The position numbers were made by a program, and so were the translations under genes. The notes under the pieces were generated by a model. The model saw only the letters and a list, made by a program, of their open reading frames with translations, was not told the origin of the DNA and searched no databases. A stretch of DNA of 6,530 bases from an uncultured Clostridia bacterium. Its GTDB lineage: Bacteria > Bacillota > Clostridia > UBA1381. The stretch lies in the NCBI GenBank assembly GCA_910585795.1, contig CAJUFV010000280.1, forward strand, positions 1 through 6,530, in the 5' to 3' direction. Shown piece by piece: positions 1 to 6,494 of this stretch; the first letter of the stretch is position 1, and every line of letters starts with the position of its first letter.

Positions 1-598
1 CACGGGAACCAAGATTTTCTATGTGCGACTCGCCTATATTTGTTATAAGCGCAATGTCCGGCACCCCCACGCCGGCAAGATATTCAATCTCACCAAAATG
101 ATTCATACCCATTTCAAGCACAGCCGCTTCATGTTCTTTCTCTATTCTGAAAATTGTAAGAGGAAGACCTATATCATTATTGAAATTCGCATGTGTTTTA
201 AGAGTATTGTATTTTTGTGACAATACCGACGCAATCATATCCTTAGTTGTTGTTTTGCCCACACTTCCGGTAACAGCCACAGATGGTATATTGCATATTT
301 TTTTATAGTGCCTTGCGATATCACCAAGCGCTATACGCGTATCGTTTACCTTAATCATTGTCTTACCCACAAGTGGTTCTATATCCTTGTGAGTAAGTGA
401 CACGGAAGCTCCCAAGTCAAATGCCGCTTTTATAAACTCGTGTCCGTCAAATTTCTCACCCTCAAGCGGAATAAAAAGCGCTCCAGCGGCAGCTTTTCTC
501 GAATCTGTTGTTATATCCGTTATTTCCTTATTAATGTCTCCACAAATCAGTTTGCCGTCCACGGCATTTATAATATCTGCAACAGTCATCTTCTGCAC
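1..598 (-). CDS. murF: UDP-N-acetylmuramoyl-tripeptide--D-alanyl-D-alanine ligase MurF (partial, N-terminal part)
   Basis: MurF is the cytoplasmic ATP-dependent ligase that adds the D-Ala-D-Ala dipeptide to UDP-MurNAc-tripeptide, the last step of soluble peptidoglycan precursor synthesis. Only about 199 codons are present, against roughly 450 for the family, because the gene leaves the window at position 1; this is a window edge, not a truncation in the genome. Counting from the chosen start, the N-terminal substrate-binding domain includes TTDSRK (about 31-35) followed by GALFIPLEGEKFDGH. The Mur ligase ATP-binding loop TGSVGKTTTKD lies at about 110-120. The family motifs NFNNDIGLP (138-146), EMGMNHFGEI (162-171) and TNIGESHIENLGS (186-198) follow. 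The start is taken as GTG at 598-596 because AAAGGAG lies 10 bases upstream. The in-frame ATG three codons later (589) would be 19 bases from that site. The gene follows murE after 66 bp, an interval containing a terminator-like hairpin. Family assignment is very secure; the exact start is likely. Confidence 0.96.
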   Translation of the reverse strand, partial: MQKMTVADIINAVDGKLICGDINKEITDITTDSRKAAAGALFIPLEGEKFDGHEFIKAAFDLGASVSLTHKDIEPLVGKTMIKVNDTRIALGDIARHYKKICNIPSVAVTGSVGKTTTKDMIASVLSQKYNTLKTHANFNNDIGLPLTIFRIEKEHEAAVLEMGMNHFGEIEYLAGVGVPDIALITNIGESHIENLGSR

Positions 599-608
599 AA
601 AAATCCCA

Positions 609-615
609 CTCCTTT
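609..615 (-). promoter_or_regulatory. Ribosome binding site for murF supporting a GTG start
   Basis: The minus strand reads AAAGGAG here, followed by a 10-base spacer and GTG at 598. The competing in-frame ATG at 589 would have a 19-base spacer, and no other Shine-Dalgarno-like sequence lies nearer to it. The site therefore favours the GTG start. It lies only 11 bases past the T run of the upstream hairpin. Confidence 0.7.
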
Positions 616-626
616 AATCTATGCTC

Positions 627-660
627 AAAAATAAGGGCGGTTTTTCTTCCCCCGCCCCCA
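627..660 (-). terminator. Candidate intrinsic terminator or attenuator between murE and murF
   Basis: On the minus strand, GGGCGG (657-652) pairs with CCGCCC (640-635) around an 11-base purine-rich loop. Two outer G-T wobble pairs and a T-A pair can extend the stem to nine pairs (660-652 with 640-632). Five T residues (631-627) follow immediately. This is the usual form of a Rho-independent terminator reading in the direction of the operon. The plus strand has no T run after the stem, so the signal is directional. It begins five bases after the murE stop codon and ends just before the murF ribosome binding site. Whether it ends all transcripts or only lowers murF expression cannot be read from sequence. 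Confidence 0.6.
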
Positions 661-664
661 AATA

Positions 665-2101
665 CTATCTGTTAAGATGCTGATATATGACAACACGCTC
701 ATCAAAATCATATTTTTCTTTCCCTATAATCTGATATGTTTCCTGTCCCTTACCCGCCAAAATAATAACATCATTCTTTCTGGCGCAGTCAAGAGCATGA
801 CCTATGGCTTCACGTCTGTCAGTAATCACAACATATTCTCCTCCGGTATTTTTAATACCAGCCTCAATATCCTCAATAATTTTAACCGGATTTTCCGTTC
901 TCGGATTATCCGATGTAATTATGCTATAATCAGACAATCTGCCAGCAATTTCACCCATTATAGGGCGTTTTGTATTATCCCTGTCGCCTCCGCAGCCAAA
1001 CAGCGTTATCACTCTTCCGTCCGCAAATTCTTTTACTGCCCGTATTATATTTTCCAGCCCGTCCGGAGTATGAGCATAATCTATTATAACTGTATATTCT
1101 GTATCTGTCGGAACCACCTCAACACGTCCCATAACCCCAGAGGCATTAGCAAGACCTTTTATAATAATATCCATGTCTATTCCCAGCTGAAGCGCAGCAC
1201 CCATAGCGCACACAGCATTATACACGCTGAACTGACCGGGAATCGCAAGATGTACGGGATATTTTACACCATTATAATCAATGTCAAAATCAACACCCCG
1301 CGCGAATATTCTGATATTACCGGCGGTAATATCGCAGCCGTCTCCAAGTCCAACCTTTAATACAGTGCAGTCGGAATTTTTACAAATAAATTTCCCCGCA
1401 TCATCATCAAAATTCACAACACCTTTATCGCTTATGTCAAACAGCTTTGCTTTTGCTTTTAAATAATTCTCCATTGTCTTATGAAAATCCAAATGGTCTT
1501 GAGTAAGATTAGTAAACACGCCAACGTCAAAATGACAACCATGTACTCTGTCAAGCTCAAGTGCATGACTTGAAACCTCCATAACAACACATTCGGCATT
1601 TCCCCCGACCATCTCAGCAAATAGCTGCTGTAGCTCAAGCGAATTGGGCGTAGTTGGTGTAGTACTCTGCGTTACAAGCACTTTATCACCGATTATATTC
1701 TGATTTGTGCCTATAACGCCGACTCTCATGCCGGCTGTTTCAATAATACTTTTTATAAGATATGTTATTGTAGTTTTGCCGTTTGTGCCGGTTACACCAA
1801 TCAAACGAAACTTTTTTGACGGATTATCATAATATCTGCACGCCATTTCAGCAATTTCCAGCCTTGAATTTTCCACATACCACACAGGCACACTTACATC
1901 TATTTTCTCTTCGGCTACTATTACCGCAGCACCATTATCCTCCGCCATTTTTGCGAATCTGTGTCCGTCTGTTTCATACCCCTTGATACATACAAACACA
2001 TTGCCCGGAAGAACATTCCTTGAATCATACGCTATACCCGTGATGTCTATATCCACGTGTTCTTCAAGCCATTTATTACCTAAAAGCTCACTCGCTAACA
2101 T
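665..2101 (-). CDS. murE: UDP-N-acetylmuramoyl-L-alanyl-D-glutamate--2,6-diaminopimelate ligase MurE
   Basis: MurE is a cytoplasmic ATP-dependent ligase adding the third amino acid to UDP-MurNAc-L-Ala-D-Glu. The 478-residue protein has the normal family length. The N-terminal domain contains DSRNVLPGNVFVCIKG (about 26-41). The Mur ligase P-loop TGTNGKTT is at 104-111 in the central ATPase domain. STTPTTP (146-152), MEVSSHALELDRV (174-186) and TNLTQDHLDFH (197-207) are uridine nucleotide and metal-site motifs. K217 in YLKAKAKLF aligns with the lysine that is carbamylated in this family. The C-terminal domain carries SDNPRTENP (397-405); DNPR (398-401) is the known signature for meso-diaminopimelate rather than L-lysine. 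GKGQETYQ (450-457) completes the set. AGGAGG at 2109-2114 lies 7 bases before the ATG, which fixes the start. The gene begins 19 bp after the PBP gene and lies 66 bp before murF. Substrate choice is inferred from the motif. Confidence 0.97.
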   Translation of the reverse strand: MLASELLGNKWLEEHVDIDITGIAYDSRNVLPGNVFVCIKGYETDGHRFAKMAEDNGAAVIVAEEKIDVSVPVWYVENSRLEIAEMACRYYDNPSKKFRLIGVTGTNGKTTITYLIKSIIETAGMRVGVIGTNQNIIGDKVLVTQSTTPTTPNSLELQQLFAEMVGGNAECVVMEVSSHALELDRVHGCHFDVGVFTNLTQDHLDFHKTMENYLKAKAKLFDISDKGVVNFDDDAGKFICKNSDCTVLKVGLGDGCDITAGNIRIFARGVDFDIDYNGVKYPVHLAIPGQFSVYNAVCAMGAALQLGIDMDIIIKGLANASGVMGRVEVVPTDTEYTVIIDYAHTPDGLENIIRAVKEFADGRVITLFGCGGDRDNTKRPIMGEIAGRLSDYSIITSDNPRTENPVKIIEDIEAGIKNTGGEYVVITDRREAIGHALDCARKNDVIILAGKGQETYQIIGKEKYDFDERVVIYQHLNR

Positions 2102-2120
2102 TAATAATCCTCCTGTCGTT

Positions 2121-4382
2121 TTAATCCGATGTTACCTGCCGAAACTCAACACCTATAACTGTTGCCGGCGACACAATCTCGCCTGCCGCGACACTCTGGT
2201 TTACCGCATAAGACACTCCTGTTTCGCTGTGTCCAGCGCCTACAACCTCAAAATTCAGTCCCCGCATTTCAAGTGTATATTTGGCGTCACTCACAGACAT
2301 TCCGGAAAGGTCAGGTACAGTCACTGTTTCCGTTTTGCTTTGTTTTTCCGTATATAAAATTACTGTAGAATTTTCCTTTAACATAATTCCCGGCTTAGGA
2401 AGCTGGTCAACCACTTTATCACCGTCTCCAACAACTTTTACATAAAGGTTTTTGTCTGCCACTTCATTTCTTGCCTCATTGACATCTGTTTCTCTAACAT
2501 CAGGAATTTCAACCTTAATTTCAGGCTGTTCAGATTCAGTATACTGTTTTTCAACTCCGATATAATTCAAAACATCCTCAATTATTTCACCTACAATAGG
2601 CGCGGCAATCGTACCGCCGTATTTATTCTCTATCTGCGGTTCGTCCAGCATTATAAGGCACACAATTTCAGGGTCATTTGCCGGAGCAAAGCCTATAAAA
2701 GATGCAATACGTTTACCCTCATTACGATTACCCTTCTCTGACGTGCCTGTCTTACCGCCTATACGACAGCCCTTAACATACGCGTTTTTACCTGTAGAAG
2801 TCGGCAAAGCCACAACTGATTCAAGTATTTCACGCATTTTTTGAGATGTTTCCTCTGAAATAACACGGCTTATGACCTCAGGCTCATATGTTCTGATAAC
2901 TCCATTTGAATTTCTTATTTCCTTCACAATCTGCGGTCTCATTCTTTCACCGCCGTTTATTACAGCTGAAACTGCTGTAATAAGCTGAATAGGCGTAATT
3001 TGAAATCCCTGACCAAATGAACTTGTAGCTATATCTACATCACTCATCTGATTGTGATAATATATACTTGAAGCCTCTCCGACAAGCTCTACATTAGTTT
3101 TTTCCGTAAGACCAAAAGCTGAAAAATATTCCATAAATTTTTCATAGCCCAATCTTAATCCAAGCTCCATAAATACAGGGTTACATGAATTACGTATTCC
3201 TTCTACAAAGGTCTGCGGGCCATGACCCTCGCTGTTGGCACAACCAATTTTTCTATCCGCAACTATCTTAAAGCCCGGGCAATAGAATGTACTGTCCAGC
3301 GACACAACATTTTCCTCAAGCGCGGCAGCCGCAGTTATAATCTTGAATGTTGAACCAGGCTCATATGTATCTGATATAGCCTTATTACGCCACATCTTAT
3401 TCCGCATTGACGCAATAACCTCATCACTAAGATTGTCAGGGTCTGCCGTAGGCGCTGGCGTTGCGCCGTCACCATCTGCTATGCCGTAATCAAAATCTAT
3501 AGCATACTTCTGAAACTGCTCTATACTGTATGGTGAATTCAAATCAAAATCAGGCTTCGTTGACATCGCAAGAAGCTCACCTGTTTTGGGATTCATAACT
3601 ATTCCTGCGGCGCCTTCCTTTAGCTTATCCTCCGCAACAGCCTCTTCAAGGTGCTTTTCAAGAAAATGCTGTATGGTTTCATCAATTGTCAGTACTACAT
3701 CATCGCCCTTTGAAGCGCTGTTTATGTATTCCGCCTGCTGCTGCTTCAGCGTTGTCCCGTTAGCATTCTGATTTGTTTCAATACTTCCGTTACGCCCCAT
3801 CAGCTCATTGTCAAATGTCAGCTCTATACCCTGAATACCATTATTATCATATCCGGTAAAGCCCAAAATATGAGGCGCGACATTAAATGGATAATATCTC
3901 TTTGAATCATCCTCAAAATATATACCGCTGAACGCTTTTGCTATCTTTGAGTCAACATTTGAATCAAGCAGTTTTTTTACATTTTCCGATTCCTCATTAG
4001 AAAGACGCTTTTTTATAACCTGATAACGCGCGTTTTTAGTTATAAGCTTTTTAATATCCTCCTGCTCCATACCTATAACAGGAGAAAGTCTTGCGGCTAT
4101 AACATCAGCGTCACCATCTGCCTTGACATCCTCAGGATTGCATATAAGCGTATTTACAGAGGCGCTTTCGGCAAGCACCTTGCCGTTTCTGTCATATATA
4201 TTACCGCGTGACGCTGTTATAATACTGCTGCCCTGCTGCTGAGCCTTTGCCTTTTCGGAAAGCTCGTCTCCGCGTATTATCTGCCAGTAAGCAACACGAA
4301 CTACAAGAGCGACAAGCGCGCATATTACCGCAAGCACCATTATAATAGTTCTTCTTTTTATCTCATTTAATGATGGCTTCAT
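2121..4382 (-). CDS. ftsI: Class B penicillin-binding protein, FtsI/SpoVD type, with two PASTA domains
   Basis: This membrane-anchored transpeptidase cross-links peptidoglycan at the septum or, in SpoVD form, in the spore cortex. From the chosen start it has 753 residues: a transmembrane segment at about 13-33, the PBP dimerisation domain opening with ASRGNIYDRNGKVLAES (57-73) and including GIQGIELTFDNELMGRNG, then the transpeptidase domain (about 258-608). The catalytic motifs are all present: STFK (serine 344), SCN (399-401) and KTGT (544-547). Two PASTA domains follow, at about 625-679 and 688-748. Cysteines at 368, 381 and 400 surround the active site. ATG at 4382 is preferred: AAAGGA lies 12 bases upstream, the protein then begins with a normal short cytoplasmic tail, and the other in-frame ATG (4418, giving 765 residues) has no good ribosome site and sits in a small hairpin. 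It lies between ftsL and murE. As the only PBP seen in the cluster it probably serves division; two PASTA domains resemble B. subtilis PbpB, while SpoVD remains possible. Confidence 0.94.
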   Translation of the reverse strand: MKPSLNEIKRRTIIMVLAVICALVALVVRVAYWQIIRGDELSEKAKAQQQGSSIITASRGNIYDRNGKVLAESASVNTLICNPEDVKADGDADVIAARLSPVIGMEQEDIKKLITKNARYQVIKKRLSNEESENVKKLLDSNVDSKIAKAFSGIYFEDDSKRYYPFNVAPHILGFTGYDNNGIQGIELTFDNELMGRNGSIETNQNANGTTLKQQQAEYINSASKGDDVVLTIDETIQHFLEKHLEEAVAEDKLKEGAAGIVMNPKTGELLAMSTKPDFDLNSPYSIEQFQKYAIDFDYGIADGDGATPAPTADPDNLSDEVIASMRNKMWRNKAISDTYEPGSTFKIITAAAALEENVVSLDSTFYCPGFKIVADRKIGCANSEGHGPQTFVEGIRNSCNPVFMELGLRLGYEKFMEYFSAFGLTEKTNVELVGEASSIYYHNQMSDVDIATSSFGQGFQITPIQLITAVSAVINGGERMRPQIVKEIRNSNGVIRTYEPEVISRVISEETSQKMREILESVVALPTSTGKNAYVKGCRIGGKTGTSEKGNRNEGKRIASFIGFAPANDPEIVCLIMLDEPQIENKYGGTIAAPIVGEIIEDVLNYIGVEKQYTESEQPEIKVEIPDVRETDVNEARNEVADKNLYVKVVGDGDKVVDQLPKPGIMLKENSTVILYTEKQSKTETVTVPDLSGMSVSDAKYTLEMRGLNFEVVGAGHSETGVSYAVNQSVAAGEIVSPATVIGVEFRQVTSD

Positions 4383-4394
4383 TAATTTATCAAT

Positions 4395-4400
4395 TCCTTT
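4395..4400 (-). promoter_or_regulatory. Ribosome binding site for the PBP gene
   Basis: The minus strand reads AAAGGA here, 12 bases before the ATG at 4382. The spacing is somewhat long. It is still the only good Shine-Dalgarno sequence between ftsL and the transmembrane segment, so it favours the 4382 start over the in-frame ATG at 4418. That upstream ATG lies within a small GACC/GGTC inverted repeat (4413-4416 and 4422-4425). Confidence 0.55.
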
Positions 4401-4433
4401 AATAACTATTATGACCATAAAGGTCCGACTGTT

Positions 4434-4934
4434 CTATTTTATGCTGAAAAACCGCACAATATGACCGCCGATATTCTTTATCAGAGATATTATTCCGTTT
4501 CCTATACCTTCAACCTCTCCTGCCGTGCTCTCAGTATAATCCTCCTGTCTTACATTGACATAAACAGTCTGATATTTTTCAGGACGCTGCATTCCCAGTC
4601 TTGTTGTTGCCTGTCTTTCTATTTCAGCAAGGTCAACACTCTGCTCCATATCAAACACCATCTGACTAGTAGCAGATTCTATCTGGTCAAGCTCCTTCTG
4701 CAAAGCCGCAACCTTCTGATGTGTCTCATTAACTGTTACAAATTCAGAAATCATAAACCCCGCAGACATTGCGACTGCAATGACTACGCATATTCTGCGT
4801 ATATTTTTCCCTCGTATAAGCATTTGTTCACGATTCCTCTTTACTATCCGTACTTTATTTTCTTGTGGTTTTCTTCTGTATATCGGCTCTTCATACCGTT
4901 CAGGCAATCTGTATGCCAAATTTCCATATTCCAC
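4434..4934 (-). CDS. ftsL: Cell division protein FtsL
   Basis: This is a small bitopic membrane protein of the divisome, expected to form a coiled-coil complex with DivIC/FtsB and DivIB/FtsQ and to help activate the septal PBP. The 166-residue protein has an N-terminal cytoplasmic region rich in Arg and Lys (about 16-47), one transmembrane segment (about 46-66) and a predicted coiled coil (about 67-98). The family ending LAEIERQATTRLGMQRPEK lies at about 102-120, followed by YQTVYV. The start is GTG at 4934-4932, with AAGGAG 8 bases upstream; the nearby ATG at 4927 is out of frame. It is longer than the B. subtilis protein (117 residues, from memory), mostly through the basic N-terminus and a C-terminal tail GIISLIKNIGGHIVRFFSIK (147-166). 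Its position between rsmH and the class B PBP gene is the standard one for ftsL. Sequence conservation in this family is weak, so topology, the LGM-RPE motif and position carry the call. Confidence 0.87.
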   Translation of the reverse strand: MEYGNLAYRLPERYEEPIYRRKPQENKVRIVKRNREQMLIRGKNIRRICVVIAVAMSAGFMISEFVTVNETHQKVAALQKELDQIESATSQMVFDMEQSVDLAEIERQATTRLGMQRPEKYQTVYVNVRQEDYTESTAGEVEGIGNGIISLIKNIGGHIVRFFSIK

Positions 4935-4942
4935 AATAATCT

Positions 4943-4948
4943 CTCCTT
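4943..4948 (-). promoter_or_regulatory. Ribosome binding site for ftsL, fused to the rsmH stop codon
   Basis: The minus strand reads TTTAAGGAGAG. The TAA is the rsmH stop (4949-4947), and its last two bases are the first two of AAGGAG. The spacer to the GTG start at 4934 is 8 bases. The overlap suggests that ribosomes ending rsmH help start ftsL. Confidence 0.75.
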
Positions 4949-5879
4949 AAAGTTTCTCCGCAATTCGTAATTTTGCGCTTTTTGAGCGTGAATTTTCCTC
5001 TATTTCCTTTTCAGAAGGAATTACAGGCTTTCTTGAAATAATTTTTATTTCGGGAGCGCGTCCGCACGTACATACAGGAAACTCTTTAGGGCATATACAT
5101 CCCTTCGCCGCATCCTGAAACGCTTTCTTAACAATCCTGTCCTCCAAAGAATGGAATGTTATTATCGCCAGACGTCCTCCGGATTTCAAAACAGAAATAA
5201 AATCACGAACAGACTGTTCCAATATGCCAAGCTCATCATTAACCTCTATTCTTATCGCCTGAAAAACCCTTTTTGCGGGATGTCCTCCCTCCATACGGGC
5301 TTTTTGAGGAATAGCAGCCTTTATAATATCAACAAGCTCAAATGTTGTTGATATTTCCCTTTCCGCGCGACGTTTACATATAAATTCCGAAATCCGCTTT
5401 GACCATTTTTCCTCACCGTACTCATAAAAAATACGCGTCAGTTCGTCACAGCTATATGTATTTACCACATTATATGCTGATTTCTCCGAATGAATGTTCA
5501 TTCTCATATCAAGCGGCGCGTTACGCATATAACTAAAGCCTCTTTCGGCATTATCAAGCTGATATGAGCTGACCCCCAAATCCAGTACTGCGCCGTCAAT
5601 CTTGTCTATTCCAAAAAAGTATAAAATATTTTTTATCTCGCGAAAATTCCTGTTTACAACAGTTACCCTATCTTCAAACACTGCAAGACGCTTTTTTGCG
5701 GCTTCAACAGCTTCACTATCCTGATCTATCCCTATAAGAGAACAGCCTGCGCTTTTTGACAATATCCCAAAGGAATGTCCTCCTCCTCCAAGAGTTCCGT
5801 CAACGTATATTCCGTTATCCTTTATATCAAGCGCGTTTATACTTTCTTCAAATAGTACTGAGATATGTTTAAACTCCAT
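4947..5879 (-). CDS. rsmH: 16S rRNA (cytosine(1402)-N(4))-methyltransferase RsmH (MraW)
   Basis: RsmH uses S-adenosylmethionine to methylate N4 of C1402 in 16S rRNA at the ribosomal P site. The 310-residue protein has the usual length. The N-terminal MEFKHISVLFEE is typical. The SAM-binding glycine loop VDGTLGGGGHS lies at 26-36 and the acidic residues of LIGIDQDSEA at about 48-57. LDLGVSSYQLD (99-109) and ERGFSYMRNAPLDMRM (112-127) are family blocks. HPAKRVFQAIRIEVNDEL (200-217) and ITFHSLEDRIVK (240-251) complete the core. Four cysteines near the C-terminus (261, 263, 270, 272) form a CxC-x6-CxC cluster often seen in Gram-positive RsmH, possibly metal-binding. The reading frame stays open upstream to 6020 inside mraZ, but the family N-terminus and an AGGA site 6 bases upstream (5886-5889) fix the start at 5879. 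The mraZ stop codon lies 13 bp upstream; the rsmH stop overlaps the ftsL ribosome site. Confidence 0.97.
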   Translation of the reverse strand: MEFKHISVLFEESINALDIKDNGIYVDGTLGGGGHSFGILSKSAGCSLIGIDQDSEAVEAAKKRLAVFEDRVTVVNRNFREIKNILYFFGIDKIDGAVLDLGVSSYQLDNAERGFSYMRNAPLDMRMNIHSEKSAYNVVNTYSCDELTRIFYEYGEEKWSKRISEFICKRRAEREISTTFELVDIIKAAIPQKARMEGGHPAKRVFQAIRIEVNDELGILEQSVRDFISVLKSGGRLAIITFHSLEDRIVKKAFQDAAKGCICPKEFPVCTCGRAPEIKIISRKPVIPSEKEIEENSRSKSAKLRIAEKL

Positions 5880-5892
5880 CTGCTTTCCTTTC

Positions 5893-6336
5893 CTATATAT
5901 TAAGACCATACTCGCGTATTCCGCTAAGCATGAAGTCATCTGAAAGGCTATCCTGATAGCTCTCCCATTTCTCACTGTCCCATATTTCAAGACGCGTATT
6001 CGCGCCGACCAGCATAACATCCTTTTTTAGTTCAGCATAATCAATAAGACGCTTCGCAATAGGCACCCTTCCCTGTTTATCAATAACAGCCATGGTTGCC
6101 TTACCAAAGAATATTCGTACAAAAGCCGCCGCGTTTTTATCTGTGGCCGTAGGAAGCTGTGTTATTTTTTCAGAAATTTTATCCCATTCTTCCTGAGTAT
6201 AAAGATGCAGGCAGCTGTCAGACATTGAACGTGTCAAATATATTGTATCGGACATTTTTTCTCTCACCCTTGCCGGCAGAATGATTCTGCCGCGTTCATC
6301 AAGCTGACGAGAATACTCATCAACAAAATTCACCAT
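5893..6336 (-). CDS. mraZ: Transcriptional regulator MraZ
   Basis: MraZ is a DNA-binding protein of the AbrB/SpoVT swapped-hairpin fold that forms ring-like oligomers and controls the dcw cluster, usually as a repressor of its own promoter. The 147-residue protein contains the two expected half-domains. The first has EYSRQLDERGRIILPA (7-22) and the second IDKQGRVPIAKRLIDYAEL (85-103), each with the conserved D-x-x-GR signature (DERGR and DKQGR). The end GANTRLEIWDSEKWE (111-125) is also typical. It is the first gene of the cluster and is preceded by a promoter and phased GGAG boxes that fit autoregulation. AGGCGG at 6342-6347, 5 bases before the ATG, is a modest ribosome site. The stop TAG (5895-5893) runs into the rsmH Shine-Dalgarno. 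Family assignment is secure; the direction of regulation in this organism is inferred. Confidence 0.97.
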   Translation of the reverse strand: MVNFVDEYSRQLDERGRIILPARVREKMSDTIYLTRSMSDSCLHLYTQEEWDKISEKITQLPTATDKNAAAFVRIFFGKATMAVIDKQGRVPIAKRLIDYAELKKDVMLVGANTRLEIWDSEKWESYQDSLSDDFMLSGIREYGLNI

Positions 6337-6376
6337 GTATGCCGCCTGCCTTTCTCACAGATTTATGGGTTCCATT

Positions 6377-6431
6377 CTCCAAATCGAGCATATACTCTCC
6401 CAAACACTCCAATTCGCTCCCATTAACTCCA
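6377..6431 (-). promoter_or_regulatory. Probable MraZ operator: GGAG boxes at exact 10-bp period
   Basis: On the minus strand, GGAG preceded by T or G occurs at 6430-6427, 6420-6417, 6410-6407, 6400-6397 and 6380-6377. Starts are exactly 10 bp apart with one slot (6390-6387) not matching. Four of the five read TGGAG or GGGAG in strict alternation. E. coli MraZ is known to bind TGGGN boxes separated by 5 bp, the same one-helical-turn spacing, upstream of mraZ. The array begins at the -10 element and covers the expected transcription start, a natural place for repression by a ring-shaped oligomer. Binding itself is inferred. Confidence 0.75.
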
Positions 6432-6459
6432 TTTTACATTAAACCTGAGAAAATTGCAA
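6431..6459 (-). promoter_or_regulatory. Sigma-A-type promoter for the mraZ operon
   Basis: TTGCAA (6459-6454) and TAAAAT (6436-6431) are separated by 17 bp on the minus strand, matching five of six -10 bases (TATAAT) and four of six -35 bases (TTGACA). The expected start of transcription is near 6424, about 88 bases before the mraZ ATG. It is the best promoter seen in the leader and its -10 abuts the first GGAG box. Confidence 0.7.
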
Positions 6460-6494
6460 TAGCTTTTTTCATATGATTTCCTATTTTTGCTCAA

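Noticed and set aside
440..634. Short plus-strand frame across the murE-murF gap.
   Set aside because: It is antisense to murF and the hairpin, with no ribosome site or family resemblance.
677..1360. A 227-codon open frame on the plus strand opposite murE.
   Set aside because: It lies entirely antisense to conserved MurE motifs, resembles no family I recognise, and has low-complexity composition typical of a shadow frame.
4383..4418. The longer start of the PBP gene at ATG 4418, giving 12 extra residues.
   Set aside because: It has no convincing ribosome site and the ATG lies in a short inverted repeat, whereas AAAGGA precedes the ATG at 4382. It cannot be fully excluded.
4461..4970. A 169-codon plus-strand frame opposite ftsL.
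   Set aside because: It mirrors ftsL and crosses the rsmH-ftsL junction. It is rich in Ser, Tyr, Cys and Leu as expected from antisense of this coding sequence, so I treat it as spurious.
5880..6020. The 47-codon upstream extension of the rsmH frame into mraZ.
   Set aside because: The RsmH family begins at MEFKHISVLFEE, and a ribosome site lies just before 5879; the extension overlaps mraZ coding sequence in another frame.
6434..6472. A 12-codon frame MKKAIAIFSGLM on the minus strand with AGGA upstream.
   Set aside because: It spans the -35 and -10 elements of the mraZ promoter, and I see no good promoter further upstream to transcribe it.
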